Shown piece by piece: positions 23,278 to 35,822 of a stretch of DNA of 64,000 bases (position 1 is the first letter of the stretch; the number at the start of each line of letters is the position of its first letter). The notes below the pieces were generated by a model, which saw only the letters and a list, made by a program, of their open reading frames with translations, made no database searches and was not told where the DNA came from. The stretch spans positions 56,708 to 120,707 of the forward strand of contig JAWPGT010000067.1 in NCBI GenBank assembly GCA_034638255.1. The letters run 5' to 3'. The position numbers were made by a program, and so were the translations under genes. This DNA is from Coprinus comatus (Eukaryota; Basidiomycota; Agaricomycetes; Agaricales; Agaricaceae).

Positions 23278-23642
23278 TATAAGGGCGACTCACGTCGGCG
23301 ATGAACGGCCCGACAGCTAGCGAGGAATCCAAAGTTATATTTGATCGGAAACATATTACAGAGCAGATATAACATACCTAGCGAGGAATCCAAAGAGAAA
23401 GAGTTGGGGATTCACTCGCGCAGGCTACACGCAATATATACTACTATACAAACAGAGATGCCAGCTATTGTCCAGAGGGATGTCATAACATGGACAATGG
23501 GAACAATGGGGGACGAGTCACGTGAGGGGGCAAGTCATGAAAGCACAAAGTCGGGAGGTGTTCCGATGGAAGTCGGAACATCGGAGGATCAGTCGGTAGT
23601 CAGTGTGTCGGTGTAAGGGTCGGAGAGGAAGGTCCCCTTACA
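23278..23642 (-). repeat. G1 3' LTR
   Basis: 365 bp; on the minus strand it starts TGTAAGGGGACC and ends GTCGCCCTTATA. It pairs with 37,100-37,464. Confidence 0.9.
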
Positions 23643-23698
23643 TCTACCCCCCCTTCTAGGGTGCAGCGTCCCAATGTACCTGTGAACTGAGTGCAAGG

Positions 23699-25165
23699 TC
23701 AGAAAGGAATGGAGTCGAAGGCTGTGGAACGGATAAGTCGAGGTGCAGTGGGGTTCTTGTGATAGAACTCGGCGATCTTTTCAGGGGCGTGGACGTCGGC
23801 TGCGAGTTCCCAAGAGTTCTCTTCCATGCTGAAGTCTTGCCACTTGATCAGAAATCTGAGTTTACCTCGTTGGACTTTACTGTCCAATATTTCTTCTACT
23901 TCCCATTCCTCTTCGTTGTCCACCAGTATTGGCATTGGTATTTTTGTCGGCTTCCGACCAGGGATTGGGTCTTCAGGAGCTGGAGTGAGTTTAACCACAT
24001 TGAACACTGGGTGCAGGTGAGACAACCTTTGGGGAAGCTTGAGCCGATATGCCCCAGGCCCAACCTTGTGGTCGACGGTGAAAGGACCTAACCGTGTGTG
24101 CTCAAACTTCTTTGAGGGCCGACTCGTTGCAATGTCCGATGCGTCAAGGTAAACCATGTCACCTGTCTTGAGCTCGGGGGCAGGGGTCCAATGTCAATTG
24201 TAGTACTTTGCCATATCGTCCTTTGCCTTCACCAGTGCCGATTTTGCTTCTTCTAGTGCCGACTCCATCCGGGTTTTGAACTCATTGACCGTTTCGAGTC
24301 GGGAGGGGTGTTGTCGGGGTTCGAAGCCCATGCGAGGGTCGCAGCCGGTGTCTAACACAAAGGGCAATTGGTGGGTCACAGCATGAACATGATTGTTGTG
24401 TTGGAATTTGGCGAGCGGGAGAAGGTCATACCAATCATTCTGTCGCTGGTTAACAAAGACTCGGATGTACTGGTCGAGTTCTTGGTTAACTCGTTCGGTT
24501 TGACCGTCGGCTTGCGGGTGCCAAGCTGTAGTCGCAGCAACCTTGATGCCTAAGAGTCGGTACAACTCGCGGGTGAATTCCGACACAAACTGCGGGCCTC
24601 GGTCGGAGACAACACATTGAGGTAGGCCATGGAGCTTCCAGATGTTGTGGAGGAAGAGTCGGGCGACACCTTCAGCAGTGCAAGTCATGTGGGTCGGCAG
24701 GAAATGAACTCGTTTCGATACTGAATCAATGACTGTGAACACCGCGTCATAACCGTTGGACTCTGGGAGTTCGACGACGAAGTCAATGCTGATAGTGTCC
24801 CAGCAGGCATCGGGAATGGGGAGTGGGTGAAGTTCGCCAACTGGTCGGTGTTGGTGGGGCTTTGTCCGTAAGCACAAGTCACAAGTAGAGGCATACTGAC
24901 CAATGTAACAAGACATAGAAGGCCACCAGTAGTTCCAACCCACGAGTTTGAGGGTCTTCCAGCGTCCTGCATGTCTGCCGACTTTGGAATCATGGTGTTG
25001 GGCCACAATGCGACGTCTAAGGTCGGGGATGTTAGGGACGTAGATTTTACCTCGATGAAGTAGCAACCCATTATCCTCCGACCATTTGGAACTCTTAACT
25101 GATTTTGACTTTGACAACTTCAACTCCCGCGCTGCCTTCGCCACTGCCTCCTCTTGTTCACCATC
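23699..25165 (-). pseudogene. G1 pol, integrase and chromodomain part
   Basis: Downstream part of the G1 polyprotein after the G2a insertion; the frame continues exactly across the duplicated target GATGG. It contains the integrase zinc-binding region (HH then CDLC), the catalytic core with SIDFVVELP, VVSDRGPQF and HPQADGQTERVNQELD, and a C-terminal chromodomain (EEEWEVEEILDSK, LRFLIKWQDF, ENSWEL). A TGA at 24,194-24,196 separates integrase core and chromodomain. The position fits an Arg CGA codon changed by CpG deamination. Chromodomains guide chromoviruses to marked chromatin. Confidence 0.88.
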
Positions 25166-25801
25166 TGTTATGACCACGAACCGTTAAGCTGAACACTCCT
25201 GGAACTTAAACGCTAGAGTGCAGTCGTGTAGGAACGTGCGATCAATAAACACTCTGCTGCAATCTCAAGGCCTTTCAACCTAGTGACCGAGAGGTATGGA
25301 GACAGAGATGTATAAGGGCTACAACAGAAGAGATTAAAGCTTAAGGCTTTAATCGTCTAGTACAGCGAGTATTTATACTATTCTAGGAATGTACCTATTA
25401 ATAGCTACTAACTACGTATATCCCAAATACTCATCATTGCTTTATAATCTACTCCATACACAATGCTAGAACTGTCAACAGGAGTAGGTGAGACATCGGG
25501 GTCGGGGACTATTTACTCCATATACAATGAAAGATTAGTCAACAGGAGTAAAATGACGAAACAGATAACTAATACTGGAGCTGGGGAAATGCAGACTTCT
25601 AAGCATAAGTGGAGTCTCATACTTAGTTCGACGTTAGGTCATAACGATGTCATAGTGATGTCACTGTGATGTCACCGGGGAATGGTATGTCAGGCGGAGT
25701 CGTCCATGGTGTCGTCATTGGGAATGAGTTCGGGGAAGATGGCGAACAAGTCTTCCTCGGTGGTGGTGGTACGGGCCGGTGGTTTGGGTGGACTCGTAAC
25801 A
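25166..25801 (-). repeat. G2a 3' LTR
   Basis: 636 bp. On the minus strand its first ~110 bp are read through as the tail of one of the two ORF3 frames (TTTTEEDLFAIFPEL..., stop inside the LTR). Confidence 0.9.
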
Positions 25802-26976
25802 TTACTTCCTTCCTTAGGGGGAATGTCCTCATTCTCAACTTCAGAGGTCTCGGCAAGGGGAGCCAGTGATGTTGGCCTCGGCGACGGGGTCGTAGTCTTC
25901 TCCAAAGTCTCGTCCAAAGTCTTCTTGATTTGATCCAGTACTTTGGCGTGAGCGGCGGCGTGCTTGGCGAGAGTGGGAATGGCATCGATGATGTCTTTCA
26001 CTGCGAGATCCAGTCGGAATCGGGGTACGGGGTCCTGTCGATCGTGAGCGGCGTATCTCTGGTGGTTCATGAATGCTAGGACGCGTTGTCCCTCGATTGA
26101 TTGGTCGTTGTGTCGGTTGCTGTTGTAAAAGTGTCCTATCTCCTTGTAGAATGTTACTGTTCGTTTTATCGGCAGGGCGGAGTTTAGGGTTTTGGATGTA
26201 GTGTTCCTCAATAACGGAGGTCGGGATGGTGTTGGAAGGGAGGCCTTTGTACTTGTTGCGGGAGCAATGCTTGGCATAGTGGCCTGGAGCAGTTTGCTTA
26301 CAGTGGTTGCAGAAGTAACTTTCGCAATGTGGTAGGAAGTGGTTATGTCCGTTACATGCAGGGCACCGACGCTGTGTGGATTTAATTGGTGGCATGTATG
26401 GGGTCTGGGGACATTGGCTGGGAACGTTTGGTGGGATAGTAGGTTGGTCAGGTAGTAGCTTTCCTGAGTGGTCAGGTTCCGGGCCCATTGTTCGAGCATG
26501 TAGTGGTTCCTGAGGAGGGGCGTGAGTCGCTTCCGAGTCTCCAGAAAGGGTTCCGTCCCTTCGAGTCTCAAGGTTGCTAGTGCTAACATATCGTGGTCCA
26601 AAACTAACGCTGAAGAGCGAAGGTCTTGAATTTCGGGATCTGTCAAGATCCTGGAAAAGCTGGTGGAGGCTAGCATGCTCTGGTTGTGAAAAACCATTCG
26701 ATTGGAGTTTTTGACAAGTGTGGGCCAAGGTGTCCCAAAGGTACAGTTCCTTAGCTCTTTGAGGAAAGTAAGCAGATAGGTCTTCCCGAAGGGTGTGAAG
26801 GAGTGTGCGGCGTTCAGAATTGTTTCGATGAACGGATTCGAGGTCAGCGATGTATGTTTCGCATGATAGTCGGAATCGAACAAGCTGAGTGTCAGGGGAA
26901 TACGGGAGAGGGATGCGTGTGGTGGAACCATTGGTAGGAGCCAAGGTTTGGGTTGGGAGTACGGTGGAGGTGGCAT
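25690..26976 (-). other. G2a ORF3 region, overlapping alternative frame (428 codons)
   Basis: A second minus-strand frame open through the whole ORF3 region and ending inside the 3' LTR. Parts look protein-like: a helical segment around LVLDHDMLALATLRLEGTEP and a C-terminal RFRLDLAVKDIIDAIP with a Pro/Thr-rich tail. Either both frames are used, or splicing or frameshifting joins parts of each. No ATG was confirmed for this frame. Confidence 0.35.
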
Positions 26977-27019
26977 TGGCGATAGTAGTGATGGGTGTAT
27001 TGGGAGGAGAGTAGAGCAT
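25841..27019 (-). CDS. G2a ORF3: zinc-knuckle protein downstream of pol
   Basis: 392 codons located after pol, where most Ty3/gypsy elements have no gene. It carries CPACNGHNHFLPHC (exact CX2CX4HX4C knuckle) and CNHCKQTAPGHYAKHC (CX2CX6HX4C), followed by basic sequence. It likely binds nucleic acid and may act as a second gag-like or accessory protein. The ATG that overlaps the pol stop in G2b reads ATAG here, so this copy would start at the ATG of MLYSPP, or is damaged. A second open frame of 428 codons (25,690-26,976) overlaps it almost fully. Confidence 0.55.
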   Translation of the reverse strand: MLYSPPNTPITTIANATSTVLPTQTLAPTNGSTTRIPLPYSPDTQLVRFRLSCETYIADLESVHRNNSERRTLLHTLREDLSAYFPQRAKELYLWDTLAHTCQKLQSNGFSQPEHASLHQLFQDLDRSRNSRPSLFSVSFGPRYVSTSNLETRRDGTLSGDSEATHAPPQEPLHARTMGPEPDHSGKLLPDQPTIPPNVPSQCPQTPYMPPIKSTQRRCPACNGHNHFLPHCESYFCNHCKQTAPGHYAKHCSRNKYKGLPSNTIPTSVIEEHYIQNPKLRPADKTNSNILQGDRTLLQQQPTQRPINRGTTRPSIHEPPEIRRSRSTGPRTPIPTGSRSERHHRCHSHSRQARRRSRQSTGSNQEDFGRDFGEDYDPVAEANITGSPCRDL

Positions 27020-27035
27020 TGAACTGGGGATTTGG

Positions 27036-30000
27036 TCAGAGTCTATGTCTCTCTTTATAACTTTTTAGGATTGCTCCTGAATTGGTAAGATTCGATTCAG
27101 GTTCCCAAGAATCTTCTGTGGAAGAGTATCCTTTCCAATGAACAAGATACCGTCTTGTCCTCGGGGTTCCTCGGTGGTTCAGGATATTTTCGACTTCGTA
27201 TTCTTCTTCTCCATTTACGATATCTGGAGGTGGTGCTGTAAACATTTTGCCATATACGTCATTCTCTTTGACAGGAGTGAGGAGTTGGATATGGAATTTG
27301 TTGTGGATCCTCCACGTCATTGGTAACTCTAGCTCGTAGGTGGTTGTTCCTATTTTGCGTAGAATTTTGAAGGGGCCTTCTCGGCGCTGTGCTATCTTCT
27401 TCGATTTGTATTTGATTTGGAGGTTTCTGTTATCGAGCCAGACCCGTTGTCCTGGTTCTAGGGTTGGTAATGGTCTGTTCGATCGAGCGGCCATAAGTTG
27501 ACGCATATGTTCATGAGCTTCTTGAGCCTGTTCTCTTGTTTGTTTGAGGTACTCAAATCGGGATGAGATAGATGGGATGTTTGAGGGTTCTTCCGTAGTA
27601 TGGAATGTTTTTGGTGCATAGCCATACATTAGTTCGAATGGGGTTTGAGTGCGACCAGCATGGGTACGGGAATTGTGTGTAAATTCGAGGATAGGCAGTG
27701 CTCGTGCCCAGGAGTTGGGATTTGCAGAGCAATAGATGGATAAGAATAGTTCGATCTCTTGATTGAATCTTTCGGTTGATCCGTCGGATTGAGGATGATA
27801 GGCGGTCGAGTATGCGGGTTCTATATTTAGTTTTGAATAGAATTCTTGCATTGACTTGGCGATGAATTGGGGTCCTCGATCTGAGATAACCTTTTCGGGA
27901 GTTCCGAATTTGGCGAACAACCGTTCTATCAATAGCTCGGCTATGTCATCGGCTGTGGCTGTTTTTGCAGTAGGAATAATTAATATCCCCTTTGTAAGTC
28001 CATGGTCCACTATGGACAATATAGAGTCATAGGGGCCGTCTGGGGGTAGATCCGTTATCATGTCCATGGAGATTTGGGTGAATGGACGGATGGAAGCAGG
28101 TCCTTTTATGGGTTGTAAGGGTGCTTTGAGTGGGTGGCGGTTGATCTTGTATTGTTGACAAGTTCCACAACCTTGAACGTAGTTGTGTACGAACGAGTTC
28201 ATACCGGGCCAGTAACAGTATTGCTTTAGTTTTCGTAAAGTTTCTGTAATTCCTGGGTGTCCAGCGGTGATATGGTCGTGTACTCTTTGTAAGAGGGATC
28301 GTCTAAGAAGAAGATCATCTGGGATGACAATCTTATTCTGGTAGCGGAGGAAACCATCGTCATCGATGACGTATGTTTCAGGAATAGATGAAGACCGTTG
28401 CTGAGTGACGTCTTTTATTTTCTGACCGATGAGGTCATCAATAATGCAGAGTGACGTTTCTTGTAAATCTGTGGAGAATAATGACGGGGGTAGTGCAGTT
28501 ACGTCATGATTATCGTCTCCGATAGGTACGTGATCAGGTCTTCGGGATAGATGATCAGCGGGACCATTTTTCTTGCCGGGAATATGTCGGATTTCGATGT
28601 TGAATCTTTGCATATACGCTGTCCATCGTGCTTGTCGTCGGTTGAGATCTTGAGGGTTTTTCCAACGTTTGAGGTTTTCGTGATCGGACCATACAATGGT
28701 TTTGTGTGGTGATCCTTCGAAGTAGTGTCTCCACTCTGTGAGTGCTCGAATTATTGCGAGAAATTCTTGCTCTGAGCAATGATAGTTTCGTTCGGCAGGA
28801 TTGAAACTTCGGCTGTGATAAGCAACTGGGTGCTTGACTCCATTGGTGTCTCGTTGTAGTAGGACAGCTCCTGTTGCGTATAGAGATGCATCGCATTCTA
28901 TTTCAAACGGTTTAGTTTGATCGGCAACTGTGAGGATGGGCTGTGTGAGAAATCGCGCTTTCAGATCTTCGAATGAAGACTGGCATTCGGATGTCCAATC
29001 GAATACTTTAGTATTAGACATAAGAGCGTTAAGCGGATGTGCGAGGTCGGAGTAGTTTCGAATGAATTTGCGGTAGAAGTTGCAAAATCCAATGAACTTG
29101 CGAACGTCTCGTACTGATTTGGGTACGGGCCATTGTTGGATGCCTTGTAATTTTGCGGGGTCCATGGCGACGTTGTTGGGAGTGATGATTACACCGAGAT
29201 ACTCGAGGTGTTGTTTTTCGAATTCGCATTTCTCTGTTTTGAGAAATAGATCATTCTTTAGGAGGATTCGTAGTACTTCTTTAGTAATACGGCGAAGTTC
29301 TCTTTGGTTTTGGCATGAATGAGGATATCATCCATATAGACAATGACTTCTCCATCATCTATCAGCTTTCTAAACAATGAGTCCATCATTGCTTGGAAGG
29401 TAGCTGGCGAATTGCACATTCCAAAGAACATGACTGTGGGTTCGAAAAGTCCTTTAGTTGTTTTAAAGGCTCCTTTCCATTGATCTCCATCTTTTATGCG
29501 GATATTGTTATATCCTAGACGAACATCAAGTTTTGTGAACCATTTCGAATCTCTCAATTTGTCGAGTATTGATGAGATGAGGGGAATGGGATATGCGTTT
29601 TTGATAGTGTGTTGATTTAGATATCTGTAATCTTGACAGGGCCGTAGTTTTCCATCTTTCTTTCCTACAAAGAAGAAAGGGGAGGCCATAGGTGATTTTG
29701 AAGGTCGAATGTAACCTTTTTCAAGATTCTCTTTTAAGAAGGTGTCGAGTTCCTTCTCTTCTAGAGGTGATAACCGATATGGTTTAATTGAACGAGCTTC
29801 GAATGAATCTTCGAGTTCAATTTTATGATCCCAAGGTCGGGTTTGAGGAAAGCGTTCTGATGCTTTCTTGTCAAAGAGTTTGTAGAATTCGGCGAACTCT
29901 TTAGGAACGACTTTCTTAGGGTCGTCTTGTTTCTTGTCACCAAATTGTTGAGCAATGGTGTTAGAGGATGATGTTTTGACGTTGATTTCAACTGAGTCTT

Positions 30001-30526
30001 CCTCGTCGAGGCAGATTTTGTTCAGTTGTGTGTCATCATCTGTAATGGTTTGAATTAGATCAAGGTATATCTCGTCGCTTGATTCTTCTTCTCTCCATTT
30101 GAGTAATCTGTCAGACCAATTGATGTCTGGATTATTTTCCTGTAACCAGGGGAATCCTAAAATGATTCTAGGTTTTCCGAGACTGATTATTTTGGCTTCG
30201 ATGGTTGTTTGTCGACCATTAACTGTACAGTTCAATGGGGAATAGAATGAACAAACACCATTTTTGGTACCATCTGCATTGTAAGCAGTAATGGGTTTTA
30301 AGAGTTTCTTGACAGGCCATTGGTGTTGTTTTACCAAAGCTGGGTCAATGAAATTTCCTCCTGCTCCTGAGTCGATGAGGGCGAGGATATCCACGGTTTC
30401 TGAGTTGGCTACTGCACTGGAAGTTTGTGTGGGGGCGTAGATAGAGTTGGATCCATTTCCTCCGAGTTGTACAGCGTTGAGTGGAAGAGGAATAGAATAT
30501 GATGATGTAGATGGGGCAGTAGACAC
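27036..30526 (-). pseudogene. G2a pol, frameshifted
   Basis: Protease ([16 protein letters not shown]), RT with [11 protein letters not shown], RNase H (IECDASLYATGAVLLQ), integrase (VISDRGPQF, HPQSDGSTERFNQE) and chromodomain (EYEVENILN, LVHWKGYSSTEDSWEP). Relative to G2b one G is missing near 29,300 (AAAGAGAACTTC versus AAAGAGGAACTTC on the coding strand), just after the RT active-site motif. This splits the 1,163-codon frame into 29,258-30,526 and 27,036-29,165. Confidence 0.9.
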
Positions 30527-30561
30527 AGATGGAAGAGAGTTAGACGTGGTGGCTAATCTCT

Positions 30562-31722
30562 TTAAGCAAAATCCTTGATTTCGCTGTTGAAATCGTCGTT
30601 CATGTTATCTTGGGAGAAGTAATCGTAGACGTCTGCTACTTCTTCTTCAGGGGCGGTTTCAATGAGGTTGTTGATCTGGCGTCGTAGATGGGGGTTTCGA
30701 TTTTTGGTCGGGGCCTTCCTCTGGTTGTACGCCTGGCGAGGGATTGTCCTCGGGCGATTAGGTGATGGGCCAGTTCGTCGAGCTGGGCATCGGTTGGCGA
30801 AATGGCCTGGTTTCTTGCAGAGGAAACAGAGTCGATCTCTGAATAATTCCTTTTGTTCGCTTGTGAAGACTCTGTCGATGAATTGATTAAGGATTTCTCC
30901 GGGATCAATTTGAGATGGCTGAGGGGCTTCTTCTTCAAAGTCCTCCTGTTCATCGTGTATGTTACAGAGTTCCTCTTCACCGTTGAGGCGAAGGTTATTG
31001 ATTGCCTCTTCGATGTAGTCGACATCCATGGCGTACGGGTCTTTTGCGACCACGGGTGGTTGAACGTAACGCGGGATAGACTGCGGTTGACGAAAGTTTT
31101 GAGCCTGGCGATAGCGAGGGTTTTGACGTATTTGAGGGTTCCTTTGGGGATAGTGTGTCTGACGATAGTCTCGTTCAGACTGAAGTATGTGGCTGGCTGC
31201 GCGGGCAGCGCCTTTCCATGCTTCATAGGTATCGGCTGGCATGGCTCTGATGGCATACATTCCAATTGTGGGTTCAAGACCCATTTTGAAGAGATGGATT
31301 TTGAGTGTGTCTTGTGTGATTTGTGCTTCAAGTGCGAGGGATTCGAATTCTGCGATGTACTCGTGTACGTTGCGCATTCCTTGTTTAAACTTGGTAATCC
31401 GGGCCATGGCATCTGAGACATGGGTGGATGAGCGGAAGCTTGTGTCCAAGGCTTTGGTGAATGCTGTGAAGGTTCCCAAATTGTAGGTTGAAGTCTTGTC
31501 GTCGTATGCGCTCTCTGTGAAGGCATGTGCCCATGTGGCTGCCGGTCCAACCATAAGGGAAAGAGTGTATAGGATCTTTGTTTCGCTGTCATGGAATCGG
31601 GCTTGATCTGCTGCATAGTAGATTCCAAGTCGTTGTTTCCAATGACTGTAGGATGCTGTGTCTCCAGCGAATGGTGGGGGAACTGGGAGTTTGAGTGCTG
31701 GGACTGTAGTTGTGGAGGGCAT
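30562..31722 (-). CDS. G2a Gag, intact
   Basis: 386 codons from a real ATG, with a capsid-like helical region ([31 protein letters not shown]) and a C-terminal zinc knuckle [14 protein letters not shown]. The same frame is open far upstream through a Ser/Pro-rich stretch but without another ATG. A different frame, 30,636-32,180, is also open over 514 codons; it has no knuckle and is judged a shadow. Pol lies in another frame starting just after the gag stop, so Pol expression likely needs frameshifting. Confidence 0.82.
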   Translation of the reverse strand: MPSTTTVPALKLPVPPPFAGDTASYSHWKQRLGIYYAADQARFHDSETKILYTLSLMVGPAATWAHAFTESAYDDKTSTYNLGTFTAFTKALDTSFRSSTHVSDAMARITKFKQGMRNVHEYIAEFESLALEAQITQDTLKIHLFKMGLEPTIGMYAIRAMPADTYEAWKGAARAASHILQSERDYRQTHYPQRNPQIRQNPRYRQAQNFRQPQSIPRYVQPPVVAKDPYAMDVDYIEEAINNLRLNGEEELCNIHDEQEDFEEEAPQPSQIDPGEILNQFIDRVFTSEQKELFRDRLCFLCKKPGHFANRCPARRTGPSPNRPRTIPRQAYNQRKAPTKNRNPHLRRQINNLIETAPEEEVADVYDYFSQDNMNDDFNSEIKDFA

Positions 31723-32329
31723 CGTTGGATTTGAGCTTGACGAGCTGTTTGTAGTAGGTGTGGAGGGATTTGGTGGAGCCGGGGGTAATGACGGAGTGTG
31801 TGGAGTTGTTGGGTTGGCGGGAGTTGTGATTGGTGTATGGACTCGAGACGGGATAGTAACTCTAGGTCTTCGAGGAGGGATTGGCGGGGGGTCGTCGTCG
31901 TCTGAGTCGTCTTCTTCGGATGAAGATTGTTGTTGTTTCTCTCTGTATTGCTGTTTTGAAGTTTCGCTAGATTGCGAACCTTGTCGTTGTATAGGACTAG
32001 GTTCTCCGAAAAGCTGAGATTGGGGAGGTACTGGTGGTTGTGTATAAAATGACGAGGTGGAGCGTCCAGAGTCTTGTGAGGTAGAGGCTTGGATTGGTCC
32101 GGGGATGTGAACTGGGAAGGGTTCGTTGGAAGGGGTTTCTCGGTAGCGAGATCTGCTTCGTTGAAGTTGTGTCCTATCAAATTCCGGTTTAGGAACTGAT
32201 GTTTGACTGGTTCTTCGTTGTCGTGAAATGATGATTCAGAGTTGGTGGTTGCCCAAGAGTTTGTAGAGGTTTTTATAAAGGAGTGTGGGGGTGTAAGGAA
32301 TGGATTGGGAATGGAAAAGGGAGAACTGC

Positions 32330-32440
32330 TGCCTAACAGCTTGATAATGCTCGCTTAGAGCTTTTACTGACTAACAGCTTGAGTGCTCGCTTAGAGCTTT
32401 TACTGACTTAACAGCTTGCGCTCGCTTAGAGCTTGACGGC
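32330..32440 (-). repeat. G2a leader tandem repeat, three units of about 37 bp
   Basis: Three copies of a unit with CAGTAAAAGCTCTAAGCGAGC followed by 0-6 variable bases and AAGCTGTTA (coding strand). G2b has the same array at about 42,115-42,215. Within a unit AAGCTCTAAGCGAGC and AAGCTGTTAG could form stem-loops, possibly for RNA packaging or translation control. Confidence 0.6.
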
Positions 32441-32797
32441 CAGGGGGTCCTACTTAAAGGGGCCTGACTACGACTTACTAAATGCGTAGATTTCAGCGAT
32501 GTACAAACCCACCGCGGTCCGGTTGGCTAGGATTTCAAACACCTAGACTTCCCACTTTGCTCCGGCGAAGGAGTATCACTTTGTGAGCTGCGACGCGTTA
32601 TACCAGGGATTAGCGGGTATAACGACTACCAGTATACCACTAAGAGGTACCGGTTAGACCAGAACAAGTAACGCCGTTTCAAGTTCCAAGATGACGGGAA
32701 TCGATTGACTGCCGGGTTTCGACAATCCTCCGTTCGGTTCCAAGGGGGAGAGACCGGATAACCCTACCGGTCCAGTGAAAGGGAAGCTTTAATCTAA

Positions 32798-33433
32798 TGT
32801 TATGACCACGAACCGTTAAGCTGAACACTCCTGGAACTTAAACGCTAGAGTGCAGTCGTGTAGGAACGTGCGATCAATAAACACTCTGCTGCAATCTCAA
32901 GGCCTTTCAACCTAGTGACCGAGAGGTATGGAGACAGAGATGTATAAGGGCTACAACAGAAGAGATTAAAGCTTAAGGCTTTAATCGTCTAGTACAGCGA
33001 GTATTTATACTATTCTAGGAATGTACCTATTAATAGCTACTAACTACGTATATCCCAAATACTCGTCATTGCTTTATAATCTACTCCATACACAATGCTA
33101 GAACTGTCAACAGGAGTAGGTGAGACATCGGGGTCGGGGACTATTTACTCCATATACAATGAAAGATTAGTCAACAGGAGTAAAATGACGAAACAGATAA
33201 CTAATACTGGAGCTGGGGAAATGCAGACTTCTAAGCATAAGTGGAGTCTCATACTTAGTTCGACGTTAGGTCATAACGATGTCATAGTGATGTCACTGTG
33301 ATGTCACCGGGGAATGGTATGTCAGGCGGAGTCGTCCATGGTGTCGTCATTGGGAATGAGTTCGGGGAAGATGGCGAACAAGTCTTCCTCGGTGGTGGTG
33401 GTACGGGCCGGTGGTTTGGGTGGACTCGTAACA
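32798..33433 (-). repeat. G2a 5' LTR
   Basis: 636 bp, TGTTA...TAACA, adjacent to TSD CCATC at 33,434-33,438. The reading frame of the interrupted G1 pol runs into it and ends on its coding tail. Confidence 0.9.
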
Positions 33434-35814
33434 CCATCCCGATTACCACGTCTGATCTCTCGCAACACATCCTGCTCTTCTCCGACCAAAACAACACCTT
33501 CAAGGGCTCGAACAGCGAATAGCAATGGAGGGAGGAGGGTGAGGTTGTCATTATTGTCCTTGCCAGTTCCATGGTCGGCCCATCGGGAGAGTGCATCGGG
33601 TTTGCCCATGGATCGGCCTGGTTGATGATGAAGTGAGAAGTTGAACTGGGAGAGGTAGAGGGACCAGCGGGCTTGTCGGCAGTTGAGTTTCTTCACAGTC
33701 ATGAAGTACTTGAGGTTCTTGTGGTCAGTCCAGATTTCTACCTTGTGCTCACTGCCCTCCAGGAAGTGCCTCCACTCTTCGAGTGATTGGATGATAGCTA
33801 ACATCTCTTTGTCATGGATCTCATAATTGCATTCGACTGGTGACAGCGATTTTGAGTAGAATGCGATGGGGTGCCACTTGTTGTCTTCCGATGCAAGCTG
33901 CGACAAGACAGCTCCAGTTGCAAAGTCGGAGCTGTCAGCCTCTACTCGGTAAGGTGCGGTGTCGTCGGGAGAAGACAAGATCGGTGCTGATGTAATGGCT
34001 GTCTTCAGAGCATCGAAGGCTTCCTGCTGTTCAGTACCCCAGTTCCAAGGTGTACTGGACTTGGTTAGATCGAAGAGCGGCCGACCAATGTGTGAAAAAT
34101 CCCAAATAAAACGTCGGTAGAAATTGGCAAACCCAAGGAAAGACTGAACTTCCGTCTTGTTTTTCGGAATCGGCCAGTCACGAACTCCTGCAACCTTCAC
34201 TGGATCCATCTCTACACAGTTTTCCGAAATGATCAGCCCCAAGTATTCTATCTTCTGCTTCTCAAACTCGCATTTTTCGGGTCGGAGGTACAGCTTGTGT
34301 TCCTTGAGTACCTCCATCACACGTCGGATCGCCTTCCGATGTTCCTCCAGGGTTTTCGAAAAGATCAGGATGTCGTCGAGGTAGACGATAACAATTCCTT
34401 CCATGATAAGGTCATGGAAGATGTCGTTCATTACTGTCTGGAAGGTCGCTGGGCTGTTAGTCATGCCGAAAAACATCACCAGAGGTTCGAAGAGCCCCCG
34501 ATTCGTTTGGAAAGCGGCCTTCCACTCATCGCCAGGCTTGATACGGATGTTGTTGAAGCCCCATCGGATGTCAAGTTTGGTGAAGTATTTTGCGCCCCAC
34601 AGTTTCGAAACGATTTCAGAGATGAGCGGGATGGGGTACTTGTTCTTCACTGTGATGGCGTTGAGGTTCCGATAGTCTTGTACCAACCGAAGCGAACCGT
34701 CCTTCTTTTTAATGAAAAAAACGGGGGCTGCCATTGGTGACTTTGAGGGGCGAATCCTTCCCGAAGCAAGGTTCTCTTGGAGGAACTTGTCAAGTGCGGC
34801 TTGTTCTTTTGGCGAAATCGGGTAGACCTTGGTGGTTTTGGCAGTTTCACCTGGGACGAGTTCAACAGCGTGATCCCAAGGCCGATTTTCAGGGAGCTCT
34901 TGGAAAGCAGCCTCAGAGAAAACAGTTTCGAAGTCATGTAGGTAGTTGGGAATATGAGCCTTGAAACCGAGGTTGGCAGTTGCGGTATTCTTCCGATGCG
35001 CTTTGGCAAGTTGTTGCAATAGAGTACCAGTAGCTGAAATCTGTTCCGAAACTGAAAGAACCGATAAGCGAGGGATGGCAGTGAAAATCCGATCTCCTTC
35101 CTCCAATTCTGACCAACTAACTCCTTCTTCCGACTCTTCATCCTCTTCTTCATTCACCTCTTCCACAAGCACTGGAAAAGGTCCTGAAGTGCAGACCCTT
35201 AGCACCTTCTCCTGGAACTTCTTCTCCTCCTTGTATTTCTGTTGGCAACCTTCACAAGTCCTTGGACACCTTGACATTTTAACTTTCTTTGTTACCCAAT
35301 CAACTTCAGGGTTGTGTGTGTGGAGCCAAGTATAGCCAAGTATAACGGACTCCTTTCTGAGGCCGGTGACAGCGAAGACTGCACGTTCGGAATGATTCTT
35401 GTATCAGAGAACCATATTGACCACTTCGGCGATTTCTCCAGCTTCATTCGGGGTGCCGTCAACATTGAAGACAGGGATTGGGTGTGATAGACGGCGGGTG
35501 GTGAGCTTATGTTGACGAGCGAAGTCCTGATCGATGAAGATACCAGTGGCACCAGAGTCCACGAGTGCTTCCGATGAAAATCGGACTCCGGTGTCGGTGG
35601 TTTCAAGGTCAATCGGCAGTTTCAAAGCGTTGGCAGGGGTGGTGGATGAAATGACATACCGGGTCGGGAGGTAACAATGTTCCCAGTGAGGTCGGCATGG
35701 TTTGGACATGGCTATAGGTTTGGGTGTAGGTGGGGAAATAGTAGTTTTGTTTATTTCTTCTACGGGTAGTACAGCAAACCTATTAACACTAGACAATTGG
35801 GGTGTGGCCTCCAC
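33434..35814 (-). pseudogene. G1 pol, protease/RT/RNase H part
   Basis: Contains the aspartic protease (ALVDSGATGIFID), RT with MVFFGMTNSPATFQ-type motifs and VIVYLDDILIFSK, and RNase H (VEADSSDFATGAVLSQ, WTDHKNLKYF). A TGA at 35,404-35,406 lies between protease and RT where the family has a coding residue. The frame is interrupted at 33,434 by G2a inside a linker before the integrase. No ATG opens this frame, so Pol was probably made by frameshift from gag. Confidence 0.88.
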
Positions 35815-35822
35815 CGATTGAG

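Larger units (their letters stand above)
25166..33433 (-). mobile_element. Chromovirus G2a, full-length, nested in G1
   Basis: LTRs of 636 bp (25,166-25,801 and 32,798-33,433) begin TGTTA and end TAACA, with TSD CCATC at 25,161-25,165 and 33,434-33,438. The LTRs look almost identical (one difference seen, 25,434 versus 33,066 region), so insertion is recent. Minus-strand order: LTR, ~1-kb leader with tandem repeats, gag, pol, ORF3, LTR. gag is open; pol has a 1-bp deletion near 29,300. It matches G2b closely except for 598 bp in gag. Confidence 0.92.

Noticed and set aside
30636..32180. 514-codon frame overlapping G2a gag (and 42,372-43,295 in G2b)
   Set aside because: It starts at TTG, is Gln/Pro/Thr/His-rich as expected for an out-of-frame reading of a low-complexity gag leader, and lacks the zinc knuckle that the other frame has.
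32330..32440. Spaced repeats resembling a small CRISPR array
   Set aside because: Units are part of a retrotransposon leader present in both copies, with variable parts of only 0-6 bp, in a eukaryotic genome.
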